Shown here: positions 8,028-16,835 of the stretch, piece after piece
Numbering within the stretch: position 1 is the stretch's first letter
Layout: each line of letters starts with the position of its first letter
Origin: Acidimicrobiaceae bacterium
GTDB taxonomy: Bacteria > Actinomycetota > Acidimicrobiia > Acidimicrobiales > Aldehydirespiratoraceae
Reading direction: 5' to 3'
DNA length: 47,314 bases
Assembly: GCA_009837445.1 (NCBI GenBank)
Contig: VXTM01000040.1
Coordinates: 1-47,314 of the forward strand
Translations under genes and position numbers: made by a program
The notes under the pieces: model-generated
The model's input: the letters and a program-made list of their open reading frames with translations, nothing else
The model's database searches: none
What the model was told of the DNA's origin: nothing

Positions 8028-8097
8028 CCCCCGACGCTACCGGCCCTCTGTTCGCGTGTCCCAAGAAGTGACCGGTCAGCGGTAGGGTCCGCGGGGC
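8028..8097. promoter_or_regulatory. Divergent promoter region with start-proximal -10 boxes
   Basis: 70-bp spacer between the SnoaL-like gene (minus) and an acyl-CoA dehydrogenase (plus). Minus strand: TAGCGT (8039-8034), then 6 nt, then ATG 8027. Plus strand: TAGGGT (8083-8088), then 9 nt, then ATG 8098. Neither gene has a purine-rich ribosome site in the remaining space except CGGGG. These fit TANNNT -10 boxes giving leaderless or near-leaderless mRNAs. Inference from position. Confidence 0.45.
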
Positions 8098-9267
8098 ATG
8101 GACCTATCGCTCTCGGCCGCCGAGAAGGCCTTCGCACTCCAGTTGCGGGACTGGCTGGCCCGCAACGTCGAGCGGCCCGACCCCGGTCTCAGCCCCGGCG
8201 AGGCCATCGCCTGGGGCCGCCGATGGCAGGCCAAGCTGGCCGGAGCCCGCATGGTGGCAATCGCCTGGCCGGAGTCGGTGGGCGGCCGGGGAGCGACCCC
8301 GGTGGAGGTGGCCCTCTACAACATGGAGTACGCCCGCGCCGGCGCGCCCCAGCCCGTCAACCGGGTGGGCCTCAACCTGGCCGGGCCCACCCTGCTGGCT
8401 CACGGCACGCCCGAACAGCAGGCCCGCTGGCTGCCGTCGATCCTCGACGCCGGCGAGCTCTGGTGCCAGCTGTTCAGCGAGCCCGGCGCCGGGTCGGACC
8501 TGGCGTCGCTCCGGACCACGGCCAAGCCGGCCGCCGGCGGCTGGCTGGTCACCGGTGAGAAGGTGTGGACCTCCTACGCCGGGTTCTCAAAATGGGGGAT
8601 CGCCCTGGTGCGCACCGGCGCAGACCCCGGCCAGGGCCGCCACCGGGGGATCTCATGCATGGTGATGGACATGGAGGCGCCGGGCGTGGAGATCCACCCC
8701 CTGCGCCAGATCACCGGTGAGTTCGAGTTCAACCAGGTCGTGCTGGACGGGGTCCACGTTCCGGAGGACCAGTTGGTGGGCGAGCTGCATCAGGGATGGG
8801 CGGTGGCCAGCACCACCCTGGCCCACGAGCGGGGCACGGCCTACCCCTTCAAGGAGCAGGTCGTTCACGAGATCTACCTCGACGAGCTCATGGCCGACGC
8901 TCGGGCACTGGCCGCCCTCGACGACCCGGTGGCCTCCGATCACATCATCGACGCCTACGTCGCCCTGGCGTTGCTGCGCCTGCGGAACTACCGCACGCTG
9001 TCGCGGCTGGGCCGCGGCATCGAGCCCGGGCCGGACTCCAGCATCACCAAGCTGGCGCACTCGGCCATGACCCGCCGGCTCTCCGCGACCGCGCTGGACG
9101 TGCTCGGTGACGCCGCCCCCCTGTGGCCCGAGACGAGCGGCGAACTCGCGGCTGGCACCTGGCAGCGCCAATGGCTGTGGTCGAAGGCGGGCTCCATCGC
9201 GGGCGGCACCGACGAGATCCAGCGCAACATCATCGCCGAGCGCCTGCTCGGCCTGCCCAGGGGCTGA
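8098..9267 (+). CDS. Acyl-CoA dehydrogenase
   Basis: 389-residue FAD-dependent acyl-CoA dehydrogenase that would introduce the alpha-beta double bond in beta-oxidation of an acyl-CoA. Seen: N-terminal helical domain starting MDLSLSAAEKAFALQLRDWL, flavin/substrate region LFSEPGAGSDLASLRTTA (about 125-142) with KVWTSYA, and the C-terminal signature GGTDEIQRNIIAERLLGLPRG region at the end. Length is normal for the family. It stands alone on the plus strand, 64 bp before an ABC exporter gene. Chain length and substrate are not readable. Confidence 0.92.
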   Translation: MDLSLSAAEKAFALQLRDWLARNVERPDPGLSPGEAIAWGRRWQAKLAGARMVAIAWPESVGGRGATPVEVALYNMEYARAGAPQPVNRVGLNLAGPTLLAHGTPEQQARWLPSILDAGELWCQLFSEPGAGSDLASLRTTAKPAAGGWLVTGEKVWTSYAGFSKWGIALVRTGADPGQGRHRGISCMVMDMEAPGVEIHPLRQITGEFEFNQVVLDGVHVPEDQLVGELHQGWAVASTTLAHERGTAYPFKEQVVHEIYLDELMADARALAALDDPVASDHIIDAYVALALLRLRNYRTLSRLGRGIEPGPDSSITKLAHSAMTRRLSATALDVLGDAAPLWPETSGELAAGTWQRQWLWSKAGSIAGGTDEIQRNIIAERLLGLPRG

Positions 9268-9281
9268 AGCCGCAAGAGCGG

Positions 9282-9299
9282 CCATACATGGCAGTATGG
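9282..9299. promoter_or_regulatory. Small inverted repeat upstream of ABC exporter
   Basis: CCATAC, 6 nt, GTATGG form a perfect 6-bp inverted repeat in the 64-bp gap before the exporter operon. Position and symmetry would suit a repressor operator, but the arms are short and the second arm overlaps a possible alternative ATG at 9296. Confidence 0.25.
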
Positions 9300-9331
9300 A
9301 AGGCAACAGGTACGAGAAGAGCGGGGATGTC

Positions 9332-10162
9332 ATGAGCGACGCAGCCGTACAAGCCCCCGAGTCGCTCGCGGCGGCCCGGGCGGTGGACGCGGTCAAGATC
9401 TACGGGTCGGGCGAGATCGAGGTCCGGGCCCTCGACGGTGTGAACATCACATTCGAGCAGGGTCGCTTCACCGCGATCATGGGTCCGTCGGGGTCGGGCA
9501 AGTCGACGCTCATGCAGTGCATGGCCGGACTCGACGATCTCACCGAGGGCCGGGCCTACATCGGCGACACCGACCTCAGCACCCTGTCCGACAAGGAGTT
9601 GACCAGGCTGCGGCGCGGCCGGGTGGGCTTCATCTTCCAGGCCTTCAACCTGGTGCCCACGCTGACCGCCATCGAGAACATAAACCTGCCCCTCGAACTG
9701 GCCCGGCGCGAGCCTGACCGGGAGTGGGTGGACAGCGTGATCGCAACCGTGGGACTGGAGGACCGGTTGAACCACAAGCCCAGCGAGCTGTCCGGCGGCC
9801 AGCAGCAGCGGGTGGCGGTGTCGAGGGCGCTGGCCAGCAAACCGGATGTCATCTTCGCCGATGAGCCCACCGGCAACCTCGACTCCCGTTCCGGCACCGA
9901 CGTGCTGCGGTTCATGCGCAAGGCAGTGGACGACTTGGGCCAGACCATCGTGATGGTGACCCACGACGCCAGGGCGGCGTCGTTCGCGGACCGGACGGTG
10001 TTCCTGTCTGACGGCAGCCTCAAGGGCGAGATCATCAACCCCACCGCCGAGCAGGTGCTCGACTACATGAAGATCCTGCAGGTCGGCCAGTTCATCCGCG
10101 GCGTCCCCGAAGGCGCCACCATGGACCAGGTCCTCGAGTTCTTCGAAGAACTGGACGAGTGA
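9332..10162 (+). CDS. ABC transporter ATP-binding protein (MacB/LolD type)
   Basis: 276-residue ATPase of a type VII-like ABC system that pairs with the FtsX permease 49 bp downstream. Walker A GPSGSGKS (residues 51-58), Q-loop FIFQAFNLVPTLTAIENI, signature LSGGQQQRVAVSRAL, Walker B VIFADEPTGNLDS and H-loop VTHDARAA are all present. After the core there is a C-terminal extension of about 40 residues (MKILQVGQFIRGV to EFFEELDE). ATG 9332 (MSDAAVQAPE) was chosen; an in-frame ATG at 9296 would add 12 residues. Likely drives export or mechanotransmission rather than import; substrate unknown. Confidence 0.9.
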   Translation: MSDAAVQAPESLAAARAVDAVKIYGSGEIEVRALDGVNITFEQGRFTAIMGPSGSGKSTLMQCMAGLDDLTEGRAYIGDTDLSTLSDKELTRLRRGRVGFIFQAFNLVPTLTAIENINLPLELARREPDREWVDSVIATVGLEDRLNHKPSELSGGQQQRVAVSRALASKPDVIFADEPTGNLDSRSGTDVLRFMRKAVDDLGQTIVMVTHDARAASFADRTVFLSDGSLKGEIINPTAEQVLDYMKILQVGQFIRGVPEGATMDQVLEFFEELDE

Positions 10163-10211
10163 CCCCAGCTCGCGCTGGGCGCCGAATTCACGTTGAGCGG
10201 GTAGCGGTTCG

Positions 10212-12794
10212 ATGACCCTGCTGCGATACAGCCTTCGCAACATCGCCGGGACGAAGATCCGGTTCGCCCTCACCAGTGTCGCGGTGGTGGCCGGCGTGGC
10301 CCTCACCGTCGGCGTGCTGATCAACACCGACGGTCTCCGCTCCTCCCTGAGCGGTCTGGCCGGACAGCTCTACGACCATGTCGACCTCTCGGTCCGGTCG
10401 CAGTCGGGTCTGGGCGATGTCGACCAGTGGGAGGACCTGCAGTTGCTCGACCCGTCGTTGGTGGACCGGCTGGAGGCCATCGACGGGGTGGAGCGGGCGG
10501 CCGGAGCGGTGTCGGAGTTCAGCGTCGTGGTCATCGACGCCGACGGCAACGCCCTGGATCCCGGACTCGGCGGCCAGCAGGCGGGCATGGGCTGGCCCAC
10601 CGACGAGTCGCTGGGCAGGATCTTCGTTCTCGACGACGGGGTCAGCCGCCGGCCCGCCGGAGGAGACGAGTTCGCCATCGACCATCACACCGCGGCCGAC
10701 TTCGGACTCGAAATCGGCGATCGCTACAAGATCGCCACACCGACCGGCACCCACTCCTTCGAACTGGTCGGCGTGTTCTACTTCATGGAGCCCGACCTGC
10801 GGGCTCCGTTCCAGTTGGCTGCCTGGGACATGCCCACCGCCCGTCAGGTCCTGCACGACGGGGGCGGCTACGACCTCATCGACGTGCGGCTGTCGCCGGG
10901 CGCCTCGCCGGAGACCGTCACGGCGTCGATCCAGAGCGCTCTCGGCCCGTCGGTCGACATCCTCTCCCGGCAGGAGCAGGTCGACGCCCGCGACCAGGAG
11001 TTCAGCGACCTCGTGGAGGTCTTCCGCGGCGCGCTGCTGGCGTTCGCCGTCATCGTGGTGTTCGTCTCGGCGTTCATCACCTACAACACCTTCACGCTGG
11101 TCGCAGGCCAACGCATCCGGGAGTTCGGCCTGCTCCGGGTGCTGGGAGCCGACCGGCGCCAGGTCGCCCAGACGGTGGCGATCGAGGCTCTGGTGATGGG
11201 CGCAGTGGCCGCGGTGGTGGGATTCGGTCTGGGAATCCTGGTATCGATGGCCCTCTCAGCCGTGCTGGTCGCCACCAACGAGAGCCTGCCCCGACCCGAG
11301 CTGATCATCAGCGGCGCCCCGATCGTCGCCGCGCTGGTGCTCGGTGTGGGCGTGACCCTGTTCACCGCCATCTGGCCGGCCATGCGGGCCCGCCGGGTGA
11401 CGCCGATGGTGGCGCTGGCCGACGACGCCGACATCGATCCCTACAGCCGGCGCCGGTCGGTCGTCGTCGGAGCGGTGGTCGGCGGGACCGGTCTGGTCCT
11501 CATGGCCGCGGGGCTGCTCTCGGACCCGTCTACGCCGGCGCTGATCCTGATGCTGGGCCTGGGCGCGGTGGGGATGCTGCTGGGCGTCAACATACTCAGC
11601 CCCGCCGTGGCCGGGCCGATGTCGGAGTTCCTGGGATGGCCGGCCGCCCGGGCGTTCGCCCTCAACGGGCGCCTGGCCCGGCTGAACGCGGTCCGCAACC
11701 CTCGCCGCACCGCCACCACCGCCTCGGCGCTGATGATCGGGCTGGCCATGGTGTCGCTGGTCACCGTGCTCGGCAACTCGTTCAAGCACACTCTGAACGC
11801 CCAGCTGGAGGACTCGGTGCAGGCCGACTGGATGATGTGCGCCGGCTCCTGCGACAACCGGGAACTCATGTTCAGCGGGCAGGCCGCGTCGGCTCTGGCC
11901 GGGCTGCCGGAACTCGAGTCGGTGGAGGCGTTCCGGTACCGCATCGACGGGGTTCGCGCCCCCGACGGCAGCCAGCACCTGCTGACCTCGGCCAGCCTCA
12001 CCTCGTTCTCGAGCCATGTCGACCCGGGCGTCACCTCCGGCAGCCTGACCGGTGCCGGTCCCGGCGACGTGATGGTGCACGTCGACATCGCCGGCGATCT
12101 AGGCCTGGAGGCGGGCGATGACGTGCGCCTGCAGTTCTCCAGCCAGCAGCAGGCCACTCTCCGGGTGGTGGCCCTCCACTCCGAGGACTCGGTGGCGGGG
12201 TCCTGGGTCATCGACCACCGGGACTGGGACCGCTACCTCGTTGGAGACCAGGACAGCCTGGTCACCGCCATCAGCGCGGCGGGAGTCGGCCCCGACGAGG
12301 CCCGGGCTGCGCTGCGGACGGCACTGGCCGACTACCCGCAGGTGGAGGTGCGTGACCAGGCCGAGTACCGCGACAGCAGGGCCACCCAGGTAGACGCTCT
12401 GCTGGGGGTGATCAACGTGTTCCTGATCCTCGCCCTGATGATCGCGGTGATGGGCTTCTCCAACACCATGGCCCTGTCGGTGTTCGAGCGGACCCGCGAG
12501 ATCGGGCTGCTGCGAGCCGTCGGCATGGGCAGGTGGCAGATCCGCTCCGCCATCCTCCTGGAGGGGAGCATCGTGGCCGTCTTCGGCGGGCTCATCGGCG
12601 TGGTCACCGGGGTAGTGACCGGCTCCATCACGGCCCTGGCCCTCCCCGGCAACATCGTCTCCTCGGTGGCGGTGCCCTGGCCGACCATGGTGGCGTACCT
12701 GCTCGTGGCCGCCGTGGCCGGACTACTGGCCGCCCTGGCGCCCGCCCGCCGGGCCAACCGCATCAACCTGCTCGAAGCCATCTCCTACCACTAG
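10212..12794 (+). CDS. FtsX-like ABC transporter permease, two permease domains
   Basis: 860-residue membrane protein. The first transmembrane helix (about residues 18-38) is followed by a large extracytoplasmic domain to about 270. Next come three helices with the FtsX signature IREFGLLRVLGADRRQV, a second N-terminal-type segment beginning about 480 (LARLNAVRNPRRTATTASAL), another extracytoplasmic region, and a final FtsX block with REIGLLRAVGMGRWQIRSAI. This is the duplicated layout of MacB-like/YknZ-type permeases in Actinobacteria. It works with the ATPase just upstream, probably for export of lipid, peptide or drug. It ends 16 bp from a convergent ligase gene. Confidence 0.9.
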   Translation: MTLLRYSLRNIAGTKIRFALTSVAVVAGVALTVGVLINTDGLRSSLSGLAGQLYDHVDLSVRSQSGLGDVDQWEDLQLLDPSLVDRLEAIDGVERAAGAVSEFSVVVIDADGNALDPGLGGQQAGMGWPTDESLGRIFVLDDGVSRRPAGGDEFAIDHHTAADFGLEIGDRYKIATPTGTHSFELVGVFYFMEPDLRAPFQLAAWDMPTARQVLHDGGGYDLIDVRLSPGASPETVTASIQSALGPSVDILSRQEQVDARDQEFSDLVEVFRGALLAFAVIVVFVSAFITYNTFTLVAGQRIREFGLLRVLGADRRQVAQTVAIEALVMGAVAAVVGFGLGILVSMALSAVLVATNESLPRPELIISGAPIVAALVLGVGVTLFTAIWPAMRARRVTPMVALADDADIDPYSRRRSVVVGAVVGGTGLVLMAAGLLSDPSTPALILMLGLGAVGMLLGVNILSPAVAGPMSEFLGWPAARAFALNGRLARLNAVRNPRRTATTASALMIGLAMVSLVTVLGNSFKHTLNAQLEDSVQADWMMCAGSCDNRELMFSGQAASALAGLPELESVEAFRYRIDGVRAPDGSQHLLTSASLTSFSSHVDPGVTSGSLTGAGPGDVMVHVDIAGDLGLEAGDDVRLQFSSQQQATLRVVALHSEDSVAGSWVIDHRDWDRYLVGDQDSLVTAISAAGVGPDEARAALRTALADYPQVEVRDQAEYRDSRATQVDALLGVINVFLILALMIAVMGFSNTMALSVFERTREIGLLRAVGMGRWQIRSAILLEGSIVAVFGGLIGVVTGVVTGSITALALPGNIVSSVAVPWPTMVAYLLVAAVAGLLAALAPARRANRINLLEAISYH

Positions 12795-12819
12795 CGACGG
12801 CCTTTACGGGCTAGTCGCT
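12793..12819. terminator. Possible bidirectional terminator between convergent genes
   Basis: Inverted repeat AGCGAC ... GTCGCT (12793-12798 and 12814-12819), with an inner GCC/GGC pair around a TTTACG loop, spans the 16-bp gap and both stop codons of the FtsX permease and the acyl-CoA ligase. It has no U-tract, so it would be an actinobacterial-type hairpin terminator at best. Confidence 0.4.
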
Positions 12820-14457
12820 GAAGCGGTCGGCGAGCAGGCGCCGGAGGGCCTGAAGGTCGATCTTGCCCGACTCCAGCCAGGGCAGCTCCTGCTGCTCGGC
12901 GAACACGGCCACATGGCGGGGGACCTTGTAGCTAGCGATCTCGGTCCGCAGGCGGACCTGCAGGTCCTGCGGATCTATGCCGGCGCCCGGTTTGGCCACC
13001 ACCGCAGCGGCCACCGCCTCGCCCCGGCCGTCGGCCGCGGGCACGCCCACCACGAACGCGTGCATCACGTCGGGCTGCGACTCGATGGCGAACTCGACCT
13101 CCCTTGGGGCGACGTTGGTGCCCCCCGCCTTGATCACCGTGTCCAGCCGGCCCTGGAAGTACAGGTGACCGTCGGTGTCGAGGAGGCCGCTGTCGCCAGT
13201 GCGGTACCAGCCTCCCGGCTCGAAGACGTCGGCCGGGTCCTGGCCGAGCAGCCCCACCATCAGCGAGTAGCCCCGGATCCAGATCTCGCCGGCCTGTCCG
13301 GCCGGCAGCTCGTCGCCGGTGTCGGGATCGACTATGCGGCGCTCGATGCCTGGCACGCTACGGCCGAACGACTGCTCCTTGCCCTCGGGCAGCTCGATGT
13401 GCAACGGCTCGATCGAGTGGGGACCGTGCGACTCCGTCATGCCCAACGACGTCGCTTTCCTGCGGGGATCGCTGACCCGCAGATGTGCGGGCAGCAGATC
13501 GTCGAAGCTGCCGCCCCGGATGGAGGACAGGTCCCGCTCACCGAACGACGGATGCTCGACCAGCGCCTTGGCGATGTGGGGCCAGCCAATGACGTGCGTA
13601 ACCCGCCGGCGTTCGATCAGCTCCAGGGTGCTGCCGGGCTCGAAGCGCTCGTCGAACACCACGGTGGCTCCGGTGTGCATGGCGCTCACCAGGGTGTACG
13701 ACAGGCCGCCTACCCAGAACAGCGGCATGGACGTGTAGAGCATGTCCCCTGCCCGCAGATCGCGGAACTGCAACAGGTTGAACGGATGGACGATGACGGT
13801 GCGGTGGGAGTGGACCACCCCCTTGGGCTCCGACGTGCTGCCCGACGTGTAGATGACCACCATCGGGTCCTGGGGCTCGACTCGGGCCGCAGCCGCATCG
13901 AACTGCTCGTCGGACACCGCGCCGGCCCGGCCCTGCAGGGCGTCGACCGGTGCGGCCCAGGACCACGGCGCGGCGCCCTCGCCCCACATCCACACCGCCC
14001 GCAGGCTGGGATGGCTGCCGGCGCGGATGGCCTCGTGCTCCTGCCCGGCCAGGCCGTCGACGGCCTGTTCCAGCCGGGCGCCGTAGTCGTGGTTCAGGTA
14101 CCGGTCGACGGTGAGTAGCGCCTCGGCCCGGCAGTGCGACAAGGCCCAGCCGAGCTCGCGGGCCTGGTGGAACGTGTTCAGGAGCACTACCAGCGCTCCG
14201 AGCCGGGCGGCGGCCAGCCACGCCACGACCCACTCCGGACCGTTCGGGGCCAGCAGCGCCACCCGGCTGCCGTGGCTCAACCCGCTGGCTAACAGCCCCC
14301 GGGCGAGGCGCCGCGAATCGGCCTCCAGGTCGCGGTAGGTGAGGCGCCGCTCGCCCAGCACCAGCAGATCCCGGTCGCCCCACCGCTCGGCCAGGTGGCG
14401 CACGAACCGGTCGGCTGTAGGCGGGTATCCCGGCTCCCGGAACCGCCGCTCGTTCAC
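12811..14457 (-). CDS. AMP-dependent acyl-CoA synthetase/ligase
   Basis: 548-residue adenylate-forming enzyme, full length. Motifs in order: IYTSGSTSEPKGVVHSH (about 202-218), LGMTESHGPHS (A5 region), GYSLMVGLLGQ, YRTGDSGLLDTDGHLYFQGR, KAGGTNVAPREVEFA, and catalytic lysine in LESGKIDLQAL near the C-terminus. It would convert a carboxylate to its acyl-CoA via an acyl-AMP. GTG 14457 lies 4 bp after the stop of the TauD-like dioxygenase gene, so the two form an operon. The pairing suggests the oxygenated product of the dioxygenase, or its precursor, is then activated with CoA. Substrate unknown. Confidence 0.92.
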   Translation of the reverse strand: MNERRFREPGYPPTADRFVRHLAERWGDRDLLVLGERRLTYRDLEADSRRLARGLLASGLSHGSRVALLAPNGPEWVVAWLAAARLGALVVLLNTFHQARELGWALSHCRAEALLTVDRYLNHDYGARLEQAVDGLAGQEHEAIRAGSHPSLRAVWMWGEGAAPWSWAAPVDALQGRAGAVSDEQFDAAAARVEPQDPMVVIYTSGSTSEPKGVVHSHRTVIVHPFNLLQFRDLRAGDMLYTSMPLFWVGGLSYTLVSAMHTGATVVFDERFEPGSTLELIERRRVTHVIGWPHIAKALVEHPSFGERDLSSIRGGSFDDLLPAHLRVSDPRRKATSLGMTESHGPHSIEPLHIELPEGKEQSFGRSVPGIERRIVDPDTGDELPAGQAGEIWIRGYSLMVGLLGQDPADVFEPGGWYRTGDSGLLDTDGHLYFQGRLDTVIKAGGTNVAPREVEFAIESQPDVMHAFVVGVPAADGRGEAVAAAVVAKPGAGIDPQDLQVRLRTEIASYKVPRHVAVFAEQQELPWLESGKIDLQALRRLLADRFSD

Positions 14458-14461
14458 CTGC

Positions 14462-15472
14462 TCACAGGGAGGGAGCGGGCTGGGTGAGCCCGAAGTAGTC
14501 GTCGCGCATGAACTGGTAGTCGGGCGACACCACCCGGGGACTCAGACCCGAGCGGCTCATCCAGTAGCGCAGCATGTGGCGCTTCTGCTCGGGTTTTGCC
14601 GGGTCGTCGGCGTAGGGCGTTCGGGAGTGCAGCGTGACGTAGTTGTTCACCAGCTGGATGTCGCCCGGCTCGAGGGCCATGTACAGGGTCATGCCGGGCC
14701 GCTGGGGTATGGACTCCAGGTACTCGAAGCAGGCGAGCTCGTCGTCGGTGAGCGGCTCCACGCCGTCGAAGCGCTGAGCCGACCGCTGGAAGCCGGTCTT
14801 GAGGGTGGCCGACAGCCACCCGTCGACGTGGCAGTACAGCGACTGCGGGTACCAGCCCGAACTGCCGGGCGGCTCCTCCATCTTCCAGTCGCAGGCCATC
14901 CGCTTGAACAGGACCGGCAACCACTCGGGATGCTCCTCCAGCAGGGTGTTGAACATCGTCATCGAGCTGGCGACGATGCTCTCGCCGCCGGTGGGCGACG
15001 GCTGAAGGCACATCAGGCCCACGATCTCGACCCCGTCGGAGTGGATAAAGCCGCCGATGTTGGTGGTGTAGGCCCGGGCGTTGGGATCCTGCCCGGGGCC
15101 TCGGTCGTAGACGTGGTTGAGGAGGGCTCCGTCACAGGTGGTGGGAACAAGCCGGCCGATCCGGGAGCAGATCGCCCAGAAGACGGCTGCGGCTGCGGCC
15201 CGGTCGAACCGCGGGCCGATCGGGAGGCCCCGCAGCACCACGAAGCCCCTCCCGGTGTCGAGCTCGTCGACGAACTCGGAGATGCGTGCCTCCAGGCCGG
15301 ACAGCGGGAACGCATCCGGGGTCAGTTCGTGTACATCGCGGCCCGCCACCGCCTCCACGCCGCGCTCGAGTTCATCAAGGTCGGAAGGGGTGAACCGGTA
15401 GATCCACTCGTCGGAGTGCTCAAGCTCGTCGGCCCGCCATACCGACGGTCCGGTCACCGGATCAGTGCGCAT
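14462..15472 (-). CDS. TauD/TfdA-like Fe(II)/2-oxoglutarate dioxygenase
   Basis: Cytosolic oxygenase with the clavaminate synthase/TauD fold, about 336 residues. Metal ligands are visible: FIHSDGVEIVGL supplies His-x-Asp, and NNYVTLHSRTPYAD supplies the distal His. RHMLRYWMS carries the arginine usually binding the 2-oxoglutarate carboxylate. I chose ATG 15472 (MRTDPVTGPSVWRADEL) because GGGAGGTGA stands 8 nt before it and GPSVWRADEL is a typical family start. The frame also opens at GTG 15559 (29 residues more) with no good ribosome site. First gene of an operon with the ligase. Likely hydroxylates or cleaves a small organic acid. Confidence 0.88.
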   Translation of the reverse strand: MRTDPVTGPSVWRADELEHSDEWIYRFTPSDLDELERGVEAVAGRDVHELTPDAFPLSGLEARISEFVDELDTGRGFVVLRGLPIGPRFDRAAAAAVFWAICSRIGRLVPTTCDGALLNHVYDRGPGQDPNARAYTTNIGGFIHSDGVEIVGLMCLQPSPTGGESIVASSMTMFNTLLEEHPEWLPVLFKRMACDWKMEEPPGSSGWYPQSLYCHVDGWLSATLKTGFQRSAQRFDGVEPLTDDELACFEYLESIPQRPGMTLYMALEPGDIQLVNNYVTLHSRTPYADDPAKPEQKRHMLRYWMSRSGLSPRVVSPDYQFMRDDYFGLTQPAPSL

Positions 15473-15627
15473 GTCCACTTCACCTCCCAGGTCGGTGACA
15501 TCCTCCCACACATGGCGGGGTCCTGGGCAGTAGTAGTGGGTAGGATCGATTCGGATCACCCTGGTCTGCCGTTACCGGTGGCCGGTAGGGTTGGCACTGC
15601 TCGACAGCGGCGCAGGAGGGGACCGCC
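15473..15627. promoter_or_regulatory. Divergent intergenic region, dioxygenase/amidohydrolase
   Basis: 155-bp spacer between two divergent operons. It holds the strong ribosome site GGGAGGTGA for the minus-strand dioxygenase and GGAGG 9 nt before the plus-strand ATG 15628. TAGGGT at about 15587 is a candidate -10 for the plus strand. I see no convincing -35 or large hairpin. Confidence 0.35.
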
Positions 15628-16806
15628 ATGGCTCGTGACCTGGGCTTCGAAGTCTTCGACTCGGACAACCACATGTACGAGACCGAGGACGCCTTCACCC
15701 GGTACCTGCCGCCCGACTACCGGGGCGCCATCCGGTACGTGCAGGTCGAGGGCCGCACCAAGATCGCCATCAAGGGTCAGATCTCCGAGTACATCCCCAA
15801 CCCGACCTTCGAGGTGGTAGCCCCTCCCGGCGCCCAGGAGGAGTACTACCGCCACGGAAACCCCGACGGCAAGAGCCTGCGGGAGATCTTCGGCAAGCCG
15901 ATCCGCTGCCCCGAGTGGGCCCGCAACGCCGAGGCCCGCCTTCCCCACCTCGACGAGCTCGGGATCCAGGGCTCGCTCATGTTCCCGACGCTGGCCAGCC
16001 TGCTCGAGGAACGGATGCGCGACGACCCCGACCTGACCCACACCGTGGTCCACTCCCTGAACCAGTGGATTTACGACGAGTGGACCTTCAATTACCACGA
16101 CCGGATCTTCGCCACCCCGATCATTACCCTGCCCATCGTCGAGAAGGCCATCGAGGAGCTGGAGTGGTGCCTGGAGCGCGGGGCCCGCTGCATCCTTATC
16201 CGTCCCGCCCCGGCGTGGGGGCTACGGGGGCCGAGATCGCCGGGCCTGCCCGAGTTCGACCCGTTCTGGGCCAGGGTCCAGGAGGCCGGCGTGCTGGTGG
16301 GCATGCACTCGTCGGACTCGGGCTACGCCGACCTGGTGTCAATCTGGGAGGGCAAGACCGAGTTCCTGCCGTTCAAGCCCAACCCGCTGCGCCTGCTGGT
16401 GATGCAGAACCGGGCCATCAGCGACATGATGACCGCGATGGTCTGCCATGGGGCCTTCACCCGGTTCCCCGATCTTCGCATCGCCACCATCGAGAACGGC
16501 GGCACCTGGGTGGCGCCGCTGCTGGAGAAGTTCGAGGGGACCTACAAGAAGATGCCCCGGGACTTCGGTGAGCATCCCGTCGAGGCGTTCAAGCGCAACG
16601 TCTACGTCAACCCGTTCTGGGAGGACGCCCTGGAGGGCCTGATCGACATCATGAGCCCCGACCGGCTGCTGTTCGGCTCCGACTACCCGCACCCCGAGGG
16701 CCTGGGCAATCCCGTCAGCTTCTACGACGACCTGCCCCCGTCGCTGTCGGATTCCGACGCGGCCAAGATCATGGGCGGCAACCTGAAGGAACTGCTGGCG
16801 GTCTGA
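15628..16806 (+). CDS. Amidohydrolase family 2 (ACMSD-like metal-dependent hydrolase)
   Basis: 392-residue TIM-barrel hydrolase or decarboxylase-like protein. The first strand reads FEVFDSDNHMYE, with Asp-x-His where many superfamily members have His-x-His. GMHSSDSGYADL gives a mid-barrel His, and the late motif is LLFGSDYPHPEGLGNP with the conserved Asp and His. AGGAGG stands before the ATG. It heads a plus-strand operon with a CoA transferase (29 bp) and a P450. Two paralogues lie at 43456-44658 and 44674-45948. Reaction unknown; the family includes decarboxylation and hydrolysis of ring-cleavage products. Confidence 0.87.
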   Translation: MARDLGFEVFDSDNHMYETEDAFTRYLPPDYRGAIRYVQVEGRTKIAIKGQISEYIPNPTFEVVAPPGAQEEYYRHGNPDGKSLREIFGKPIRCPEWARNAEARLPHLDELGIQGSLMFPTLASLLEERMRDDPDLTHTVVHSLNQWIYDEWTFNYHDRIFATPIITLPIVEKAIEELEWCLERGARCILIRPAPAWGLRGPRSPGLPEFDPFWARVQEAGVLVGMHSSDSGYADLVSIWEGKTEFLPFKPNPLRLLVMQNRAISDMMTAMVCHGAFTRFPDLRIATIENGGTWVAPLLEKFEGTYKKMPRDFGEHPVEAFKRNVYVNPFWEDALEGLIDIMSPDRLLFGSDYPHPEGLGNPVSFYDDLPPSLSDSDAAKIMGGNLKELLAV

Positions 16807-16835
16807 CCGCCTACGCGAGCCGGGGTTTCTGAGCG

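Noticed and set aside
15473..15559. 29-codon upstream extension of the TauD-like gene from GTG 15559
   Set aside because: No ribosome site there, whereas GGGAGGTGA is ideally placed before ATG 15472 and family-like sequence starts at that point.
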